Part shown: in pieces, positions 51,872-61,398 of the stretch
Layout: the number at the start of each line of letters is the position of its first letter
How positions within the stretch are numbered: the stretch's first letter is position 1
NCBI GenBank assembly: GCA_016703535.1
Contig: JADJBV010000001.1
Location: 4,144,001-4,208,000 of the forward strand
Origin: Deltaproteobacteria bacterium
GTDB taxonomy: Bacteria; Myxococcota; Kuafuiibacteriia; Kuafuiibacteriales; Kuafuiibacteriaceae
Direction of reading: 5' to 3'
Length of the DNA stretch: 64,000 nt
The notes under the pieces: generated by a model
Databases searched by the model: none
Told to the model about the DNA's origin: nothing
What the model saw: only the letters and a program-made list of their open reading frames with translations
Translations under genes and position numbers: made by a program

Positions 51872-54800
51872 CTAGTCCCTGGCCACCGCCTCCACGTCCT
51901 CCTCTTCCTTGGCGATCACCCAACCCTGGGCCAAGGCCGGGTAGGACTCGAGGCGCATCCCGCCGACCATCGAGTCGATGACGTTGCCGATGCCGAGGCG
52001 CCGGATCGCGTTGTTGACCAGGGGAATGACGTAGAGGCCGCCGAGGGTTGGAACCAGAATAAGTCGCCCCGGGATCAACACGGTGTCGATCAGCAGGTCC
52101 CAGGGGCGCCAGCTCTTGTAGGCGACGTGTACCCAAAGCCGCTGCCAGTCGAACTGCACGTTGAGCAGGTTTTGGGAGATCCAAATTTTGGCCGCGACCG
52201 GGCGGACGCCGGCCCGCTCGGAGATCCGCAGGGCGCCGACCGCGGGGCTTTCTCCTTTGGGATCCAAGGCGCCGAAGAGCCGATCCACCTGGGGCAAGCT
52301 GACTTGCAAAACGTCGATCTTGCCGTTGATGGCTCGCTCCCGAAGGGCAAAACTGAGGTCCATCGTCGCGGTCGCTCGATAGTCTTCGATCTCGTCGGGA
52401 TCGGTGACCTGCGGGACCCCTCGGGCTTGGGCGTACGGGATGTCCAGGTTGAGCCGGGTCGCGACGCCGCGCATCCGCATCCGCACGTCCAGATCCGGTG
52501 AAAGTTGGAGCGCCAGGTCGCCCAAGAAGTAGCCGTCCCAGATGCCGGCTTGGAAACGATCGACCCGCAGCACACCCGAGCTCCAAGCGCCCTCCAGGTG
52601 TACGTCGGTGAGCACCGTCTGTTTGTACGTCAGGCGCCCAATCACCAGCTCCGCGCCCCGCTTGTCGAAGTAGGGCTGGAGCGCCTGGTGATCGGCGGTG
52701 CGGGGCGCGACCACCAGGATGTTCTCCTTGTCGATCATCGCCTTGGCACCCTTGAAGCGGGCCGCCAGCTCCGCCAAGCGGGACTCGAGATCATCCCCCA
52801 AGGCCCCCACCGCCGCGGCTCGGGCACCATCGAACTCGGGGGCGGGCAACAAGAGCGACTGATCGATGGGCATCCGGCCCGTGGCCTGCTCCATCACCAG
52901 CCCGGGGCTCACGTACGAAAAGCCCTCCAGGTTGATCATGCCGTGCACGTCGACCCGGGTTTGGCTTTTGCTCTTCAGCTCCAGCTGGGCCTGGGCCTGG
53001 CCCGAGGCCTGGGACAAGGCGCCCAGGGACTTCTGAAGGCTGGGCAGACTCTTCGAGAGCCGGTTGAGGGCGTCGACGTCCACCGAGATCTCGCCGGTCA
53101 GATCGGGCTTGAAGACGCCGTATTGTTGGCGCTGAAGCCGCCCCCAAACTTTGCCGCGGACGCCGGCCATCGGCAGATCCAGGTCCAGTTTGGACAACTC
53201 AAGATCGTCGCCCAGGGGATAACTGAGATCGGCCTCGAGCTTGGCGCCGGGCAGATCTCGGTCGCTGCCGCCCAGGCGCAACGTCTGGGTGTGGGCCCCG
53301 ATCACCCCTCGCAGCAGGCGGTCCGCCAAACCCAGGTGGGCCTCGAAGCGGGCCCCGTCACTTTCGATCCGAGACTCGCCGCGGCCGGTCGAAAAAGGTC
53401 CAGCGTCCAGGGCCGCATCAAAGGCCACCGCCCGGGGCTCCAGCAGCCCCGCCACCGTGCCATTCAAACGCTGCAGGCTGTGACCCAAGCTGGCGCTCGC
53501 CAAACCCACGTCCTTCAGCGCCAGGGACAACTTGCCATAAAGGGGCGGCTTTTCCAGGTCGAAGCCGGCGTAGGCCCGAGGCACCCGACCCCGTACCAAA
53601 AGCCGCCCCGTCACTTGCCCCTGGCCCGTCAGATCCGGCGCGGTCGCCAAGGCACTTTGGGGGGCGTGGGCCAAAGCACCCGCCAGGTCCAACTTCTCGA
53701 CGATGGTGGTGGCGATCAGATCCGGCGAGGGGTCGTAGAGATCGTCGACCTTGGCCGTCAGGGAGGCCACCAGCCAGTCGTCCATCGAGAGGTTGAACTT
53801 CTTCAGCTCGGCCTTGGCGCCCAGGAGGTCCACCTCCAGCTGGCCGTCCAAACGGGGGGCGGTCTCCAGGCGATCGGCGCCCTGACCGGCCGTCACCTTT
53901 GCGGCGCTCATCACCCAGTCGAGTTTGGCCCGGGCCGGCAACTTCGCCGGTGGCGGCTGGCCTCCGAAAAAACGAGACAAGGTTTGGGCGCCGATCTGCT
54001 GGGCCTTGGGCACCAAGCGCAACTTGAGGCCTTCGACCTGGGCCGCCGGGGTCTGGATCTGGGCCACCTCCAATTGCAAGTCAGCTTGCACATCAAAATA
54101 GGGGCGCCGCGGATCACTCAGGCTCAAAGGTCCCGACATCCGGGCCCCGGTCACCACGTTGCCGGCCGGATCTCGATAGTGGGGCAGGCGCAGGTGAAGG
54201 CGCCCGGTGATCGGCGCCTCGGTCGGCTCCAGCAGCCGGTCGAGCTGAACCTCCAGCCCTAGATCGACCCGGGGCACCTCCAGCGCCCCCTTCTCTTGGG
54301 CCACCCGGACCCCCGCCACCTGGAGCTCGACGGTGGTCGAAAGGGGTTCGGCTTCGGTGCGCCCCGGGGTCAACAACGACGACCCCTTCACCGAGGATTG
54401 CAAGTCAACTTGCGCGACGGTGGTGCCGGGCACGACGATCCCTGAGGCCGTCGCCACCAGCCCCACCTCACTGCCTTCGGGCGGGGGATAGGCCATGCGG
54501 GTCAGGGCCAGCCGAGGCGAGAGGATCAGGTTGCCCACCTGGTTGGGGCCCTGGACCAGGCCACTCAGAGCCAAACGCCCGCCGACGGTGTAGGGCTGAG
54601 GGCCGTCGACCCGGGCCGCCAGCAGCTCACCGTTGAGGCGGCCGACCTTCAGCGACTGGGCCGGATAAACGAGGTTCACCTCTTCGAACTTCACCGCGCC
54701 GGAGAAGACCGTCGGCGCCCCGGCCAACCACGCGGCGATGCGGCCTTCTACCCGCAGCTCCTCGACGCCGATCCGCCCTCCGACGGCCAAGCCCGGCACG

Positions 54801-55978
54801 AAAGCTCGGGCGTAGGGCGCGAGCACGTCGAGGGGCAGGCTCATGGTGTGGAGCTCCACCACCGCGGCCTCGACGGTTCGTTTTTCGCGAAGGCCGATCT
54901 GGGCGGCCAAGGCCCGGGCCGGCAGCTCACCCATTTGCCCGATCAACACCGCGGTCAGGCCCTCGACGAGCACGCTCCCGTCCAAGATCGGCTGGCCTCC
55001 GAGCTCGGCCGAAAGGGCGCTGAGGTGGGCTCGATCTTCGGGTGGCGCCACCAAGAGCCGGCTCTTCAGGGTCAAGGTCTCGGCGGGCAAGGCTACCTGG
55101 GCCACCAGGCCCCGAAGGAGCCCCGCCGCCGCTTCCAGATCGAGCTCGACCTTCTCCAGGGCCAGGCCGTCATGGGTCGCGCCGGCGAGTTGGAGGCGGA
55201 GACGTTCGGTGAAGTGGAGCTCGAGTTCGGTGCGGCCCTCGGGGCTCGGCACCTGGGCGATCACGTTGGCCTTGTTGGCCGGCGCGAGGACCGAAAGATC
55301 CGCCTCGAGCTTTAAGCGCTCCGGGCCCACCTCCCCTTGGGCCGTCAACCTCACCTGCCCCGCCGAAACCTGAGGGCCTTCACCGACCAAGTGGACCGTC
55401 AGGGGGCCGATCGTCAGCCCCTTCAACACCACGGTGATCGGCGAAAGGGGGCCCCCTTTGGGGCCGGTGGGGGGGCCATCGGCCGGGGGCGGATCGGCCG
55501 GGGCTTCGGGGGTGCCTGGGGCGAGATGGGCCAAGATCACCTCGAGGTTGGTGCGGCCGTCCTTCTTCTCCAGCACGAGCACCGGCTCGGCCAGGGTCAC
55601 CTCTTCGACCACCAAACGCCGGGAGGCCAGCCCGCTCAGGTCGTAGCGGACCGCCAGCCGATCGGCGGTGAAGAGGTCCCGGGTGTAGCCTTCTGGTGCA
55701 CCCACCCGGATCGGCCCGAGTTCCAGCCCCGAAAAGAGGCTGTATTCCAGGGGTCCCAGCTCGACCGGGACCCCCAGCCGTTCGGTGAGGGCGCTCACCA
55801 GCTCGCCCCGGAGCCGTTCGCCGGTGATGATGTGGGGCAACAAGACCAACAGCAGGACGAGGAAGGCGACGGCCAAGATCGGCAGGGCCACCAGGAACAG
55901 CCACAGACGGCGGCGCCGGCGACGCCCCGGTTTTTCGGGGGCCACCTCGACCTCTGGGGTTGGCGTGTCGGTCGCCAT
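51872..55978 (-). CDS. AsmA-family protein, large inner-membrane-anchored
   Basis: A 1368-residue protein with a basic N-terminus and one membrane helix (LWLFLVALPILAVAFLVLLL, about 25-45), followed by the AsmA-type opening (GERLRGELVSALTERLGVPV, ELGPLEYSLFSGLELGPIRV). The very long remainder is beta-strand rich with repeating amphipathic segments, typical of AsmA/TamB/YhdP-like proteins that span the periplasm and are implicated in lipid transport to the outer membrane. A second hydrophobic stretch lies near the C-terminus (TVLIPGRLILVPTLGGLYVI). The ATG at 55978 is the first in frame. lgt follows. Confidence 0.85.
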   Translation of the reverse strand: MATDTPTPEVEVAPEKPGRRRRRRLWLFLVALPILAVAFLVLLLVLLPHIITGERLRGELVSALTERLGVPVELGPLEYSLFSGLELGPIRVGAPEGYTRDLFTADRLAVRYDLSGLASRRLVVEEVTLAEPVLVLEKKDGRTNLEVILAHLAPGTPEAPADPPPADGPPTGPKGGPLSPITVVLKGLTIGPLTVHLVGEGPQVSAGQVRLTAQGEVGPERLKLEADLSVLAPANKANVIAQVPSPEGRTELELHFTERLRLQLAGATHDGLALEKVELDLEAAAGLLRGLVAQVALPAETLTLKSRLLVAPPEDRAHLSALSAELGGQPILDGSVLVEGLTAVLIGQMGELPARALAAQIGLREKRTVEAAVVELHTMSLPLDVLAPYARAFVPGLAVGGRIGVEELRVEGRIAAWLAGAPTVFSGAVKFEEVNLVYPAQSLKVGRLNGELLAARVDGPQPYTVGGRLALSGLVQGPNQVGNLILSPRLALTRMAYPPPEGSEVGLVATASGIVVPGTTVAQVDLQSSVKGSSLLTPGRTEAEPLSTTVELQVAGVRVAQEKGALEVPRVDLGLEVQLDRLLEPTEAPITGRLHLRLPHYRDPAGNVVTGARMSGPLSLSDPRRPYFDVQADLQLEVAQIQTPAAQVEGLKLRLVPKAQQIGAQTLSRFFGGQPPPAKLPARAKLDWVMSAAKVTAGQGADRLETAPRLDGQLEVDLLGAKAELKKFNLSMDDWLVASLTAKVDDLYDPSPDLIATTIVEKLDLAGALAHAPQSALATAPDLTGQGQVTGRLLVRGRVPRAYAGFDLEKPPLYGKLSLALKDVGLASASLGHSLQRLNGTVAGLLEPRAVAFDAALDAGPFSTGRGESRIESDGARFEAHLGLADRLLRGVIGAHTQTLRLGGSDRDLPGAKLEADLSYPLGDDLELSKLDLDLPMAGVRGKVWGRLQRQQYGVFKPDLTGEISVDVDALNRLSKSLPSLQKSLGALSQASGQAQAQLELKSKSQTRVDVHGMINLEGFSYVSPGLVMEQATGRMPIDQSLLLPAPEFDGARAAAVGALGDDLESRLAELAARFKGAKAMIDKENILVVAPRTADHQALQPYFDKRGAELVIGRLTYKQTVLTDVHLEGAWSSGVLRVDRFQAGIWDGYFLGDLALQLSPDLDVRMRMRGVATRLNLDIPYAQARGVPQVTDPDEIEDYRATATMDLSFALRERAINGKIDVLQVSLPQVDRLFGALDPKGESPAVGALRISERAGVRPVAAKIWISQNLLNVQFDWQRLWVHVAYKSWRPWDLLIDTVLIPGRLILVPTLGGLYVIPLVNNAIRRLGIGNVIDSMVGGMRLESYPALAQGWVIAKEEEDVEAVARD

Positions 55979-56164
55979 GGCGACCCCTCGACCCTAATCA
56001 TCCCCGGGCGGTCGGCGCAACGCCGGCCAACCCCCTTGGTGGGGCGGGTCGAAGGCAAAACAGGGAGCCCGGGGCCACCTTTACGATGCGCAGGGCCCGT
56101 GTGAATGTTCGATCGGCTCGATCGGTCCTAAGCCGAAAGTTGCCCCTCGTCAGGGAGTAAAATC

Positions 56165-57913
56165 ATGCGAAGCCCACGTTCCCTCCTCCTCCTCCCCGGC
56201 CTCTTGGCGTTCGCGGCCTGCGAAAAGACCGAAGATCCGCCGCCAACCACCGAATGCGCCGCGACGCTCCCCGAGGTCAGCACCGCCTGCACCGAAAGTG
56301 ACTGCCGCGCCACCACCGGGACCAAGGCCCACAGCCGCGCCGACGTCCCGGCCGGCGACTACTTGGTGATCAGCTGGGTCAGCTCGGAGCTCTTCGACAA
56401 CGAGACCATCAACGTCGGCTACGAAAAATCGACCAACAACGGCCTGACCGCCCGGGCCTTCCGGGAGCGCCCCTTGATCAAGGAGCGGGTGACGCCGGCG
56501 GTGTACGAGCAGCTCTTCGGCGCTCACCGGATCGCCAAGATCAACGCCGAGGCCAAGATCCGACAAAACGGGCACCAAGGGCCCCTGGACCTCTCACAGG
56601 TCAGCGGCACGGGGATCGTCGGCCGCACCAGTGAACTCCTGCCCAAAGGGGTGCACAAGCAGTCCACCACCTGCAGCAGCGCCGCGCCCAGCTGTGGCGC
56701 CACCGCCCTGTGCGTGATCCCGAGCGGCCAACAAAACGGCACCTGTGAAAGCGCCGTGACCATCAAGTTCCGGGACCAAAACGCCCCCAGCCAGTTCGAA
56801 AACGTGGCCGCTTCGGTGCGGGTGGTCGGCGATCACGGGGCCATCGTCACCGACGACGCCGACAACGTGCCGGAGGCGGCGGTGATGGAGTTGAGCAAAC
56901 GCTTCGAGGAGCACATCGCGCCCATCGATCACCAGGTCTTCGGCGAGCCCCTCGACAGCCAAGGCCGAGATCGAGATGGCAACGGCGTGGTGATCATTTT
57001 CCTCACCACCAAGGTCGCCGGCATCGACCCCAACCTGGCCGGCTTCTTCCAGAACCTGGACCTCTTGGATCCGGCGGTGCCGGCCAACGCCTCCAGCAAC
57101 GGCGCCGACCTGTTGTACATGCAGCCCCCGGGCAACAACGTCAGCCTCGATCAGCTCTCGGGCACCATCGGCCACGAGTACCAACACCTTATCAACTACT
57201 ACGCCAAGGTGATCAACCGGCAGTCCTCCCAGGAGTCGGTGTGGCTGGACGAGGGGCTCTCGTCCTTCGCCGAAGATCTGCTGGGCTACGGCGGCGACTC
57301 CTTCAAGAACGTGGCGGCCTACCTGGTGGCGGTGCCCGACACCTCCCTCACCGGCTTCGGGATCTTGGCGAGCAACGAACAGGAGGCCGACAGCAACGCC
57401 CGCCGCGGCATGGCCCAGCTGTTGGTGCGTTATGTGTTCGAACAAAAGGGCGGCGCCGACCACCCCAGCGCCAACCTGTTGACCGACAAAGGCGGCGTGG
57501 CGGCCATCAAGTCGCTGGTGCAATCTCCCGAGACCGGCATCGAGCTGTTCACCCCGCAAAAGACCGGCAAGGCCTTCGGGGTTTGGGTGTCGGATCTGTT
57601 GACCTTGGTCGCGGTGGACGACGCCAACTATCCCGACGTCAGCTGCAACGCCAAATACACGCTCGCGGAGCCGGCCACGGACGCCTACACCAACTACCAG
57701 CGCGGGCTGAAGTTGCGCACGCCGATCACCGCGGGTGGCGAAACCATTCCATTGAATGGACCGTCGCTGAACAGCGACCTCCGGGCTGAAGAGGTGCCGG
57801 TGCCCTCCAACGGCGGCGAGATCCGCACCTTGAAGGGCCCGAGCAAGATCGGTATCACCGGGCCGGCGGAAGACTACCAGCTGGGCTTCCGGATCTTGCC
57901 GACCGGGAAGTGA
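56165..57913 (+). CDS. Secreted M30-family metallopeptidase lipoprotein
   Basis: A 582-residue predicted lipoprotein (signal LLLLPGLLAFAAC). The active-site segment GHEYQHLINYYAK (H337, E338, H341) and the downstream WLDEGLSSFAEDLLGYGGDS (third ligand E363) match the M30 (hyicolysin-like) peptidase pattern. A Cys-containing insertion lies near residues 165-200 (CSSAAPSCGATALCVIPSG). The N-terminal part is probably a pro- or beta-domain. GGGAG lies 9 nt before the ATG. It is the first gene of a set with the three secreted proteins at 57936-60014. The 186 bp upstream (55979-56164) contain only the divergent start region of the AsmA-like gene. Confidence 0.85.
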   Translation: MRSPRSLLLLPGLLAFAACEKTEDPPPTTECAATLPEVSTACTESDCRATTGTKAHSRADVPAGDYLVISWVSSELFDNETINVGYEKSTNNGLTARAFRERPLIKERVTPAVYEQLFGAHRIAKINAEAKIRQNGHQGPLDLSQVSGTGIVGRTSELLPKGVHKQSTTCSSAAPSCGATALCVIPSGQQNGTCESAVTIKFRDQNAPSQFENVAASVRVVGDHGAIVTDDADNVPEAAVMELSKRFEEHIAPIDHQVFGEPLDSQGRDRDGNGVVIIFLTTKVAGIDPNLAGFFQNLDLLDPAVPANASSNGADLLYMQPPGNNVSLDQLSGTIGHEYQHLINYYAKVINRQSSQESVWLDEGLSSFAEDLLGYGGDSFKNVAAYLVAVPDTSLTGFGILASNEQEADSNARRGMAQLLVRYVFEQKGGADHPSANLLTDKGGVAAIKSLVQSPETGIELFTPQKTGKAFGVWVSDLLTLVAVDDANYPDVSCNAKYTLAEPATDAYTNYQRGLKLRTPITAGGETIPLNGPSLNSDLRAEEVPVPSNGGEIRTLKGPSKIGITGPAEDYQLGFRILPTGK

Positions 57914-57935
57914 GCAGGGAAATGAAGGAGCAGCG

Positions 57936-58490
57936 ATGAGCACGATGACCCTAGCCTTGATGCTGAGCCTCGGCCTTTCGGCCCAAAACGGCGACGTCGC
58001 GGCGCCCAAGCCGGTGGATCTGGTGGGCAAGGTGAAGGAGGTCGGGGGTGGCCCCGCGGGTCGAGCCCAAGCGGTGTTGAGCCTGGACGACGGCACCGAG
58101 TGGGTCCTCTACTCCGCAGATCCCGAGGCTCAAGGAGAGCTGGTGCGCCTCTCGGGCGTAAGGGCTCACATCCGCGGGACCTTGGGTGACCCGCGGTTGC
58201 CCGGGAATAACGCGGTCATGGTGCAGCGCTATCAGATCGTCGACATCGGCAAGGGGGTGGTGCCGCGGATCGGCCATTTGGCCTCGCTGCAGCTCGACGG
58301 CAAGACCCGCCTGCTCTTCGTCGACGAAGAAGGGACCGCCGAGCTCTTGCCCGACGGCTACGCCGAAAAGTTGATGAAACAGGTCGGCGCCAAACTTTGG
58401 ATGGTCGGCAACAAATCCGGCGAACGCTTCCAACCGATGCGCTTCGCCATCTTGCGCTCCGGCGGCCTCAAGAAGGGCGCCGAGCAATGA
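57936..58490 (+). CDS. Secreted protein of unknown function
   Basis: A 184-residue protein with a short signal (TMTLALMLSLGLSAQ). The mature domain is beta-rich (VDLVGKVKEVGGG, AVLSLDDGTEWVLYS, LVRLSGVRAHIRGTLGDPRL, AVMVQRYQIVDIGKG), suggestive of an OB-like fold. GGAG lies 8 nt before the ATG. It is 22 bp downstream of the M30 peptidase gene, and its stop overlaps an upstream ATG of the next gene by 4 nt. No function is recognised. Confidence 0.72.
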   Translation: MSTMTLALMLSLGLSAQNGDVAAPKPVDLVGKVKEVGGGPAGRAQAVLSLDDGTEWVLYSADPEAQGELVRLSGVRAHIRGTLGDPRLPGNNAVMVQRYQIVDIGKGVVPRIGHLASLQLDGKTRLLFVDEEGTAELLPDGYAEKLMKQVGAKLWMVGNKSGERFQPMRFAILRSGGLKKGAEQ

Positions 58491-58504
58491 AGTACGAGGG
58501 AACG

Positions 58505-59221
58505 ATGTCACGTCTAGTTGGGAAGATCGCCGGGCTTTCGCTCGGCCTGTTGGTGTTCGGGAGCGGGGCCTTCGCAGAGCCTTTGGTGACCATGGAGGGC
58601 GGCACGGCCAAGCCCGGGGTGGTCACCGCCTGGAGCGGCGCCGACAAGAAGATCGAGCTGACCCTCAAGGCCGGCGCCGACGCCAACGCCGTGGCGGCCG
58701 CGATTTCGGCCAACGTCGACAAGGCCAAAACCAAGGTCAGCGGCGGCAAGGTGCTGGTGCTCGGCTTGGCCGAAGCAGACCTCCTCAAGGCCCTGGCCGA
58801 GGTCAACTTCGGCGAAGACGACCTGGGCGCCTTGGCGGCGGCGGCGGCCAGCGACGAGTCGGTGGACTCGGGCTCCTCTCTGCGGGCCAAGAAGACCGCC
58901 GACCTGGACAAGATCTTCAAGGACCAAAAGGTCACCGCCTTGGGTCAAGTGGTGGCGGTCGAGGGCAACAAGCTGACCGACGTGGTGGTTTCGGTGAAGA
59001 TCCTGCGGGCCCCGACCGGGGACCTGGCCAAGACCATCCGCAAAGGTGGCACGGTCAAGTTCAAGCCGGTGTTGAAGATGAACGGCGCCAACCCCGACCT
59101 CTCCGACGCCAACACCCAGCTCAACCTTGGCGCGTATTACCTGGAGAAAGGCGACAAGGTGCAGGTCAAGATCGGCGCCGACCAAAAGGGCACCTACGCC
59201 GCCGAGATCATCACCCGTTGA
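58505..59221 (+). CDS. Secreted protein, tandem paralog 1
   Basis: A 238-residue exported protein (signal LVGKIAGLSLGLLVFGSGAFA). The mature sequence has two parts: a helix/strand region (IELTLKAGADANAVAAAISA, VSGGKVLVLGLAEADLLKAL) and a C-terminal beta domain (GQVVAVEGNKLTDVVVSVKI, LNLGAYYLEKGDKVQVKIGA). It is a clear paralog of the next protein over its whole length (SGSSLRA against SGSSIRA, LNLGAYYLEKGDKV against LNVGAWYAQNGDTV). I chose the ATG at 58505 with GAGGGA 4 nt upstream; the ATG at 58487 overlaps the previous stop (ATGA) and could start translation as well. Function unknown. Confidence 0.75.
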   Translation: MSRLVGKIAGLSLGLLVFGSGAFAEPLVTMEGGTAKPGVVTAWSGADKKIELTLKAGADANAVAAAISANVDKAKTKVSGGKVLVLGLAEADLLKALAEVNFGEDDLGALAAAAASDESVDSGSSLRAKKTADLDKIFKDQKVTALGQVVAVEGNKLTDVVVSVKILRAPTGDLAKTIRKGGTVKFKPVLKMNGANPDLSDANTQLNLGAYYLEKGDKVQVKIGADQKGTYAAEIITR

Positions 59222-59276
59222 CGGCGATCACCCGGAGGCCAGCTCGGCCTTCGGGTGTTATCGGTAGGGAGTGCGG

Positions 59277-60014
59277 ATGAACGACAAGCTGAAGCTGCGG
59301 TTGACCGAGTCGATGTTGCTCGGGGTGCTTTTGGCGGCGCCGGCGGGCGCGATCGCCGACCCGGTGGTTGCGCCGGGAGGCAAGCCAGGGATCGCGACCT
59401 CCTGGACCGAAAAAAACGGCGCCGTGACCCTGGTGATCGCCGGGGACTTCGATGCGGCCTCGGTGGCCGAGTCGATCAAGGCCGGCGTCCCGGGCGCTCA
59501 CCCTCGGGTCGCGGGCAAAGACCTGGTGGTCTCCGGCGTGCCGTTGGCCCAGCTGCTCACCGCCCTCGAGAAGGTCGACGTGGCCCGAGGCGGCGACGAC
59601 ATCGACGCCATGCTCCAGGCCATCCAAGCGCCTGGCGGCAACGAAGAGGGCTCGGGCTCCTCGATTCGGGCCACCTCGGCGGCCGACTTCACGGACGTGG
59701 TCGGTGACCGTCAGGGTTTGGTGATCGGCAAGGTCACTCAGGTTCGGCGAGCCCAATACCCGCTGGTGTTCGTGACCGTAAAGATCACCAAGTTGCCCAA
59801 GGACGCCATCGACGGCCTGAAGAAGGGCGCGACCATCACCGTGTTGCCCAGGGTCAAGTCCAAGGCCGGGGTGATCGACACCGGGGACAAGGCCAGCAAG
59901 CTCAACGTCGGCGCTTGGTACGCCCAAAACGGCGACACCGTGGCCCTGCGACTCGAGAAGCCCGAGCGCAACGACGTCTGGGTGGCCAGCGCCTTCGAAC
60001 GTCAAGAGAAGTAG
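59277..60014 (+). CDS. Secreted protein, tandem paralog 2
   Basis: A 245-residue exported protein (signal LTESMLLGVLLAAPAGAIA), tandem paralog of the preceding gene with the same two-part layout: GAVTLVIAGDFDAASVAESI / KDLVVSGVPLAQLLTALEKV, then SGSSIRATSAADFTDVV and LNVGAWYAQNGDTVALRLEK. AGGGAG lies 5 nt before the ATG. It ends the set that begins with the M30 peptidase; the downstream gene is convergent, 15 bp away. Function unknown. Confidence 0.75.
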   Translation: MNDKLKLRLTESMLLGVLLAAPAGAIADPVVAPGGKPGIATSWTEKNGAVTLVIAGDFDAASVAESIKAGVPGAHPRVAGKDLVVSGVPLAQLLTALEKVDVARGGDDIDAMLQAIQAPGGNEEGSGSSIRATSAADFTDVVGDRQGLVIGKVTQVRRAQYPLVFVTVKITKLPKDAIDGLKKGATITVLPRVKSKAGVIDTGDKASKLNVGAWYAQNGDTVALRLEKPERNDVWVASAFERQEK

Positions 60015-60029
60015 GCCGGGCCGAAGCCC

Positions 60030-60752
60030 TCAGGGATCAAGGCCCCGGAGTTCGGCCCCCGCCACCTCGCCGTTCTGCTTGGGAGCCGACTCGACTCCAT
60101 CTTCGTCCGAGGCCGCCAAGGTCTCGTTGTGGGCGTGATAAAAGCGCAGGCACCAGTCGCGCCCGCGGCCGTGGGCCAAGGCCACCTCTTCCAAAGAAGC
60201 GAACAAGACCCGGCGCAACTTGTTGAGGATCGCCTTGGCCAAGCTGACCCGGTTGGCGAAGCGGGCCTCGTCGACCTCGAGGCGGGTGCGTTCTTCGATG
60301 ATCCGCTCCAAGGTGCCCCGCTTTTCGGCGAGCCGATCGGCGAAGACCCGCAGCTCCTCTTGGCCCTCGTGGCTCAGCGCCCGCTCCAGGTCCCGAGAGA
60401 TCATCACCTCGGCGGCGTAGGACATGGTCGTGACGTGGGAAGGGATGTCCGCGAAGTAACGGCGGTAAAGTTCGGCGTCGACGCTGTTGCCCGAGAGCTC
60501 CAGGAGCCGGCGCTGAAAGGCCATCACCGTGTCGTCCCAAGCGTCGTCGGCGGTCTCGACCATCGCTTGGGTTTCGATGCGGCGGACCTCGATGGTCGCG
60601 TGTTCAGCCTCGAGCAGCGCAAACTTGTCGGCGGCCTCTTCGAACTCGCCCCCGAGGTGGCGAGTTTCATCCAGGGCCTTGAGTCGGGCCGCCGTATAGT
60701 TGGCCTCGAGTCGGAAGTGTCGAACGGGCTGGTGATCGTCGAGCTCGAGCAT
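60030..60752 (-). CDS. Helical cytosolic protein of unknown function
   Basis: A 240-residue protein, largely alpha-helical and charged, with coiled-coil potential in two stretches (EEAADKFALLEAEHATIEVR and FADRLAEKRGTLERIIEERT). No signal peptide, membrane segment or catalytic motif is visible. The C-terminus is acidic. The ATG at 60752 gives MLELDDHQPVRHF; the longer frame overlaps the divergent gene. The start region faces the gene at 60838 with 85 bp between. Confidence 0.65.
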   Translation of the reverse strand: MLELDDHQPVRHFRLEANYTAARLKALDETRHLGGEFEEAADKFALLEAEHATIEVRRIETQAMVETADDAWDDTVMAFQRRLLELSGNSVDAELYRRYFADIPSHVTTMSYAAEVMISRDLERALSHEGQEELRVFADRLAEKRGTLERIIEERTRLEVDEARFANRVSLAKAILNKLRRVLFASLEEVALAHGRGRDWCLRFYHAHNETLAASDEDGVESAPKQNGEVAGAELRGLDP

Positions 60753-60837
60753 GGTGGCTTCGGGTAGCGCCTCTTTTGGCCCCTGGCAACCGCCGCCGCC
60801 CCTGGTCCGCCGTGGCCAGGTCGGACAAGATGGGTGG

Positions 60838-61380
60838 ATGTCCGGCGAACCGATGCCCGCCCCCAAAGAGCCCCGTTGGTGGCTGCGGATCTTGCTCGGC
60901 CTGATGGCCTTTTTCCTCCTCGTGACCGTGGGGATCGGCGTGGCGGTTTATCGCTGGGGCAATAGGCCCGAAAACCGAGAGAAGTTGGGGGCGGTGTCGG
61001 ACCTGATGAAGATCGGGCTCGAGGCGGCCACCGCCCCCGGGACCGCCGAGCTGCGGGCCTTGGGCTGCAAAAATGCGGTGGTCATCGACGCAGAGCAGGT
61101 CAACAAGGTGACCCAACGCCTCGAGGGCCGAGCGGGGACGGGGGACGGGGGCGCCACTGCCGAGGAGCGGGAGATGGTCTCCTTGATTTGTGGCGTGGCC
61201 GCCGGCAAGGCGGTGCGCTGCGATCAGGTCGTCGCGACCTACGTGCAAGCCGTCACGAACCCGCCGGAGAAGCTCTTCGTGGTGGTGCAGGAGGAGCGCG
61301 GCAGGAAGGAGCCCCTGTGCGAGGGGCTCTACGATCGAACCGGCCAGCTGCTGGAGGCGGTCGAGGAGGAGGCCGAATGA
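60838..61380 (+). CDS. Single-pass membrane protein of unknown function
   Basis: A 180-residue protein with a membrane helix after a short N-terminal tail (WWLRILLGLMAFFLLVTVGI, residues about 14-33). An extracytoplasmic, mostly helical domain follows with four Cys (LGCKN, SLICGV, VRCDQV, PLCEGL) that could form two disulfides. The GGGTGG immediately before the ATG is a weak ribosome site. It is divergent from the helical-protein gene and convergent with the lipoprotein gene, 18 bp away. I do not recognise the family. Confidence 0.7.
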   Translation: MSGEPMPAPKEPRWWLRILLGLMAFFLLVTVGIGVAVYRWGNRPENREKLGAVSDLMKIGLEAATAPGTAELRALGCKNAVVIDAEQVNKVTQRLEGRAGTGDGGATAEEREMVSLICGVAAGKAVRCDQVVATYVQAVTNPPEKLFVVVQEERGRKEPLCEGLYDRTGQLLEAVEEEAE

Positions 61381-61398
61381 CCGGGCCCCAGCCCGCCG

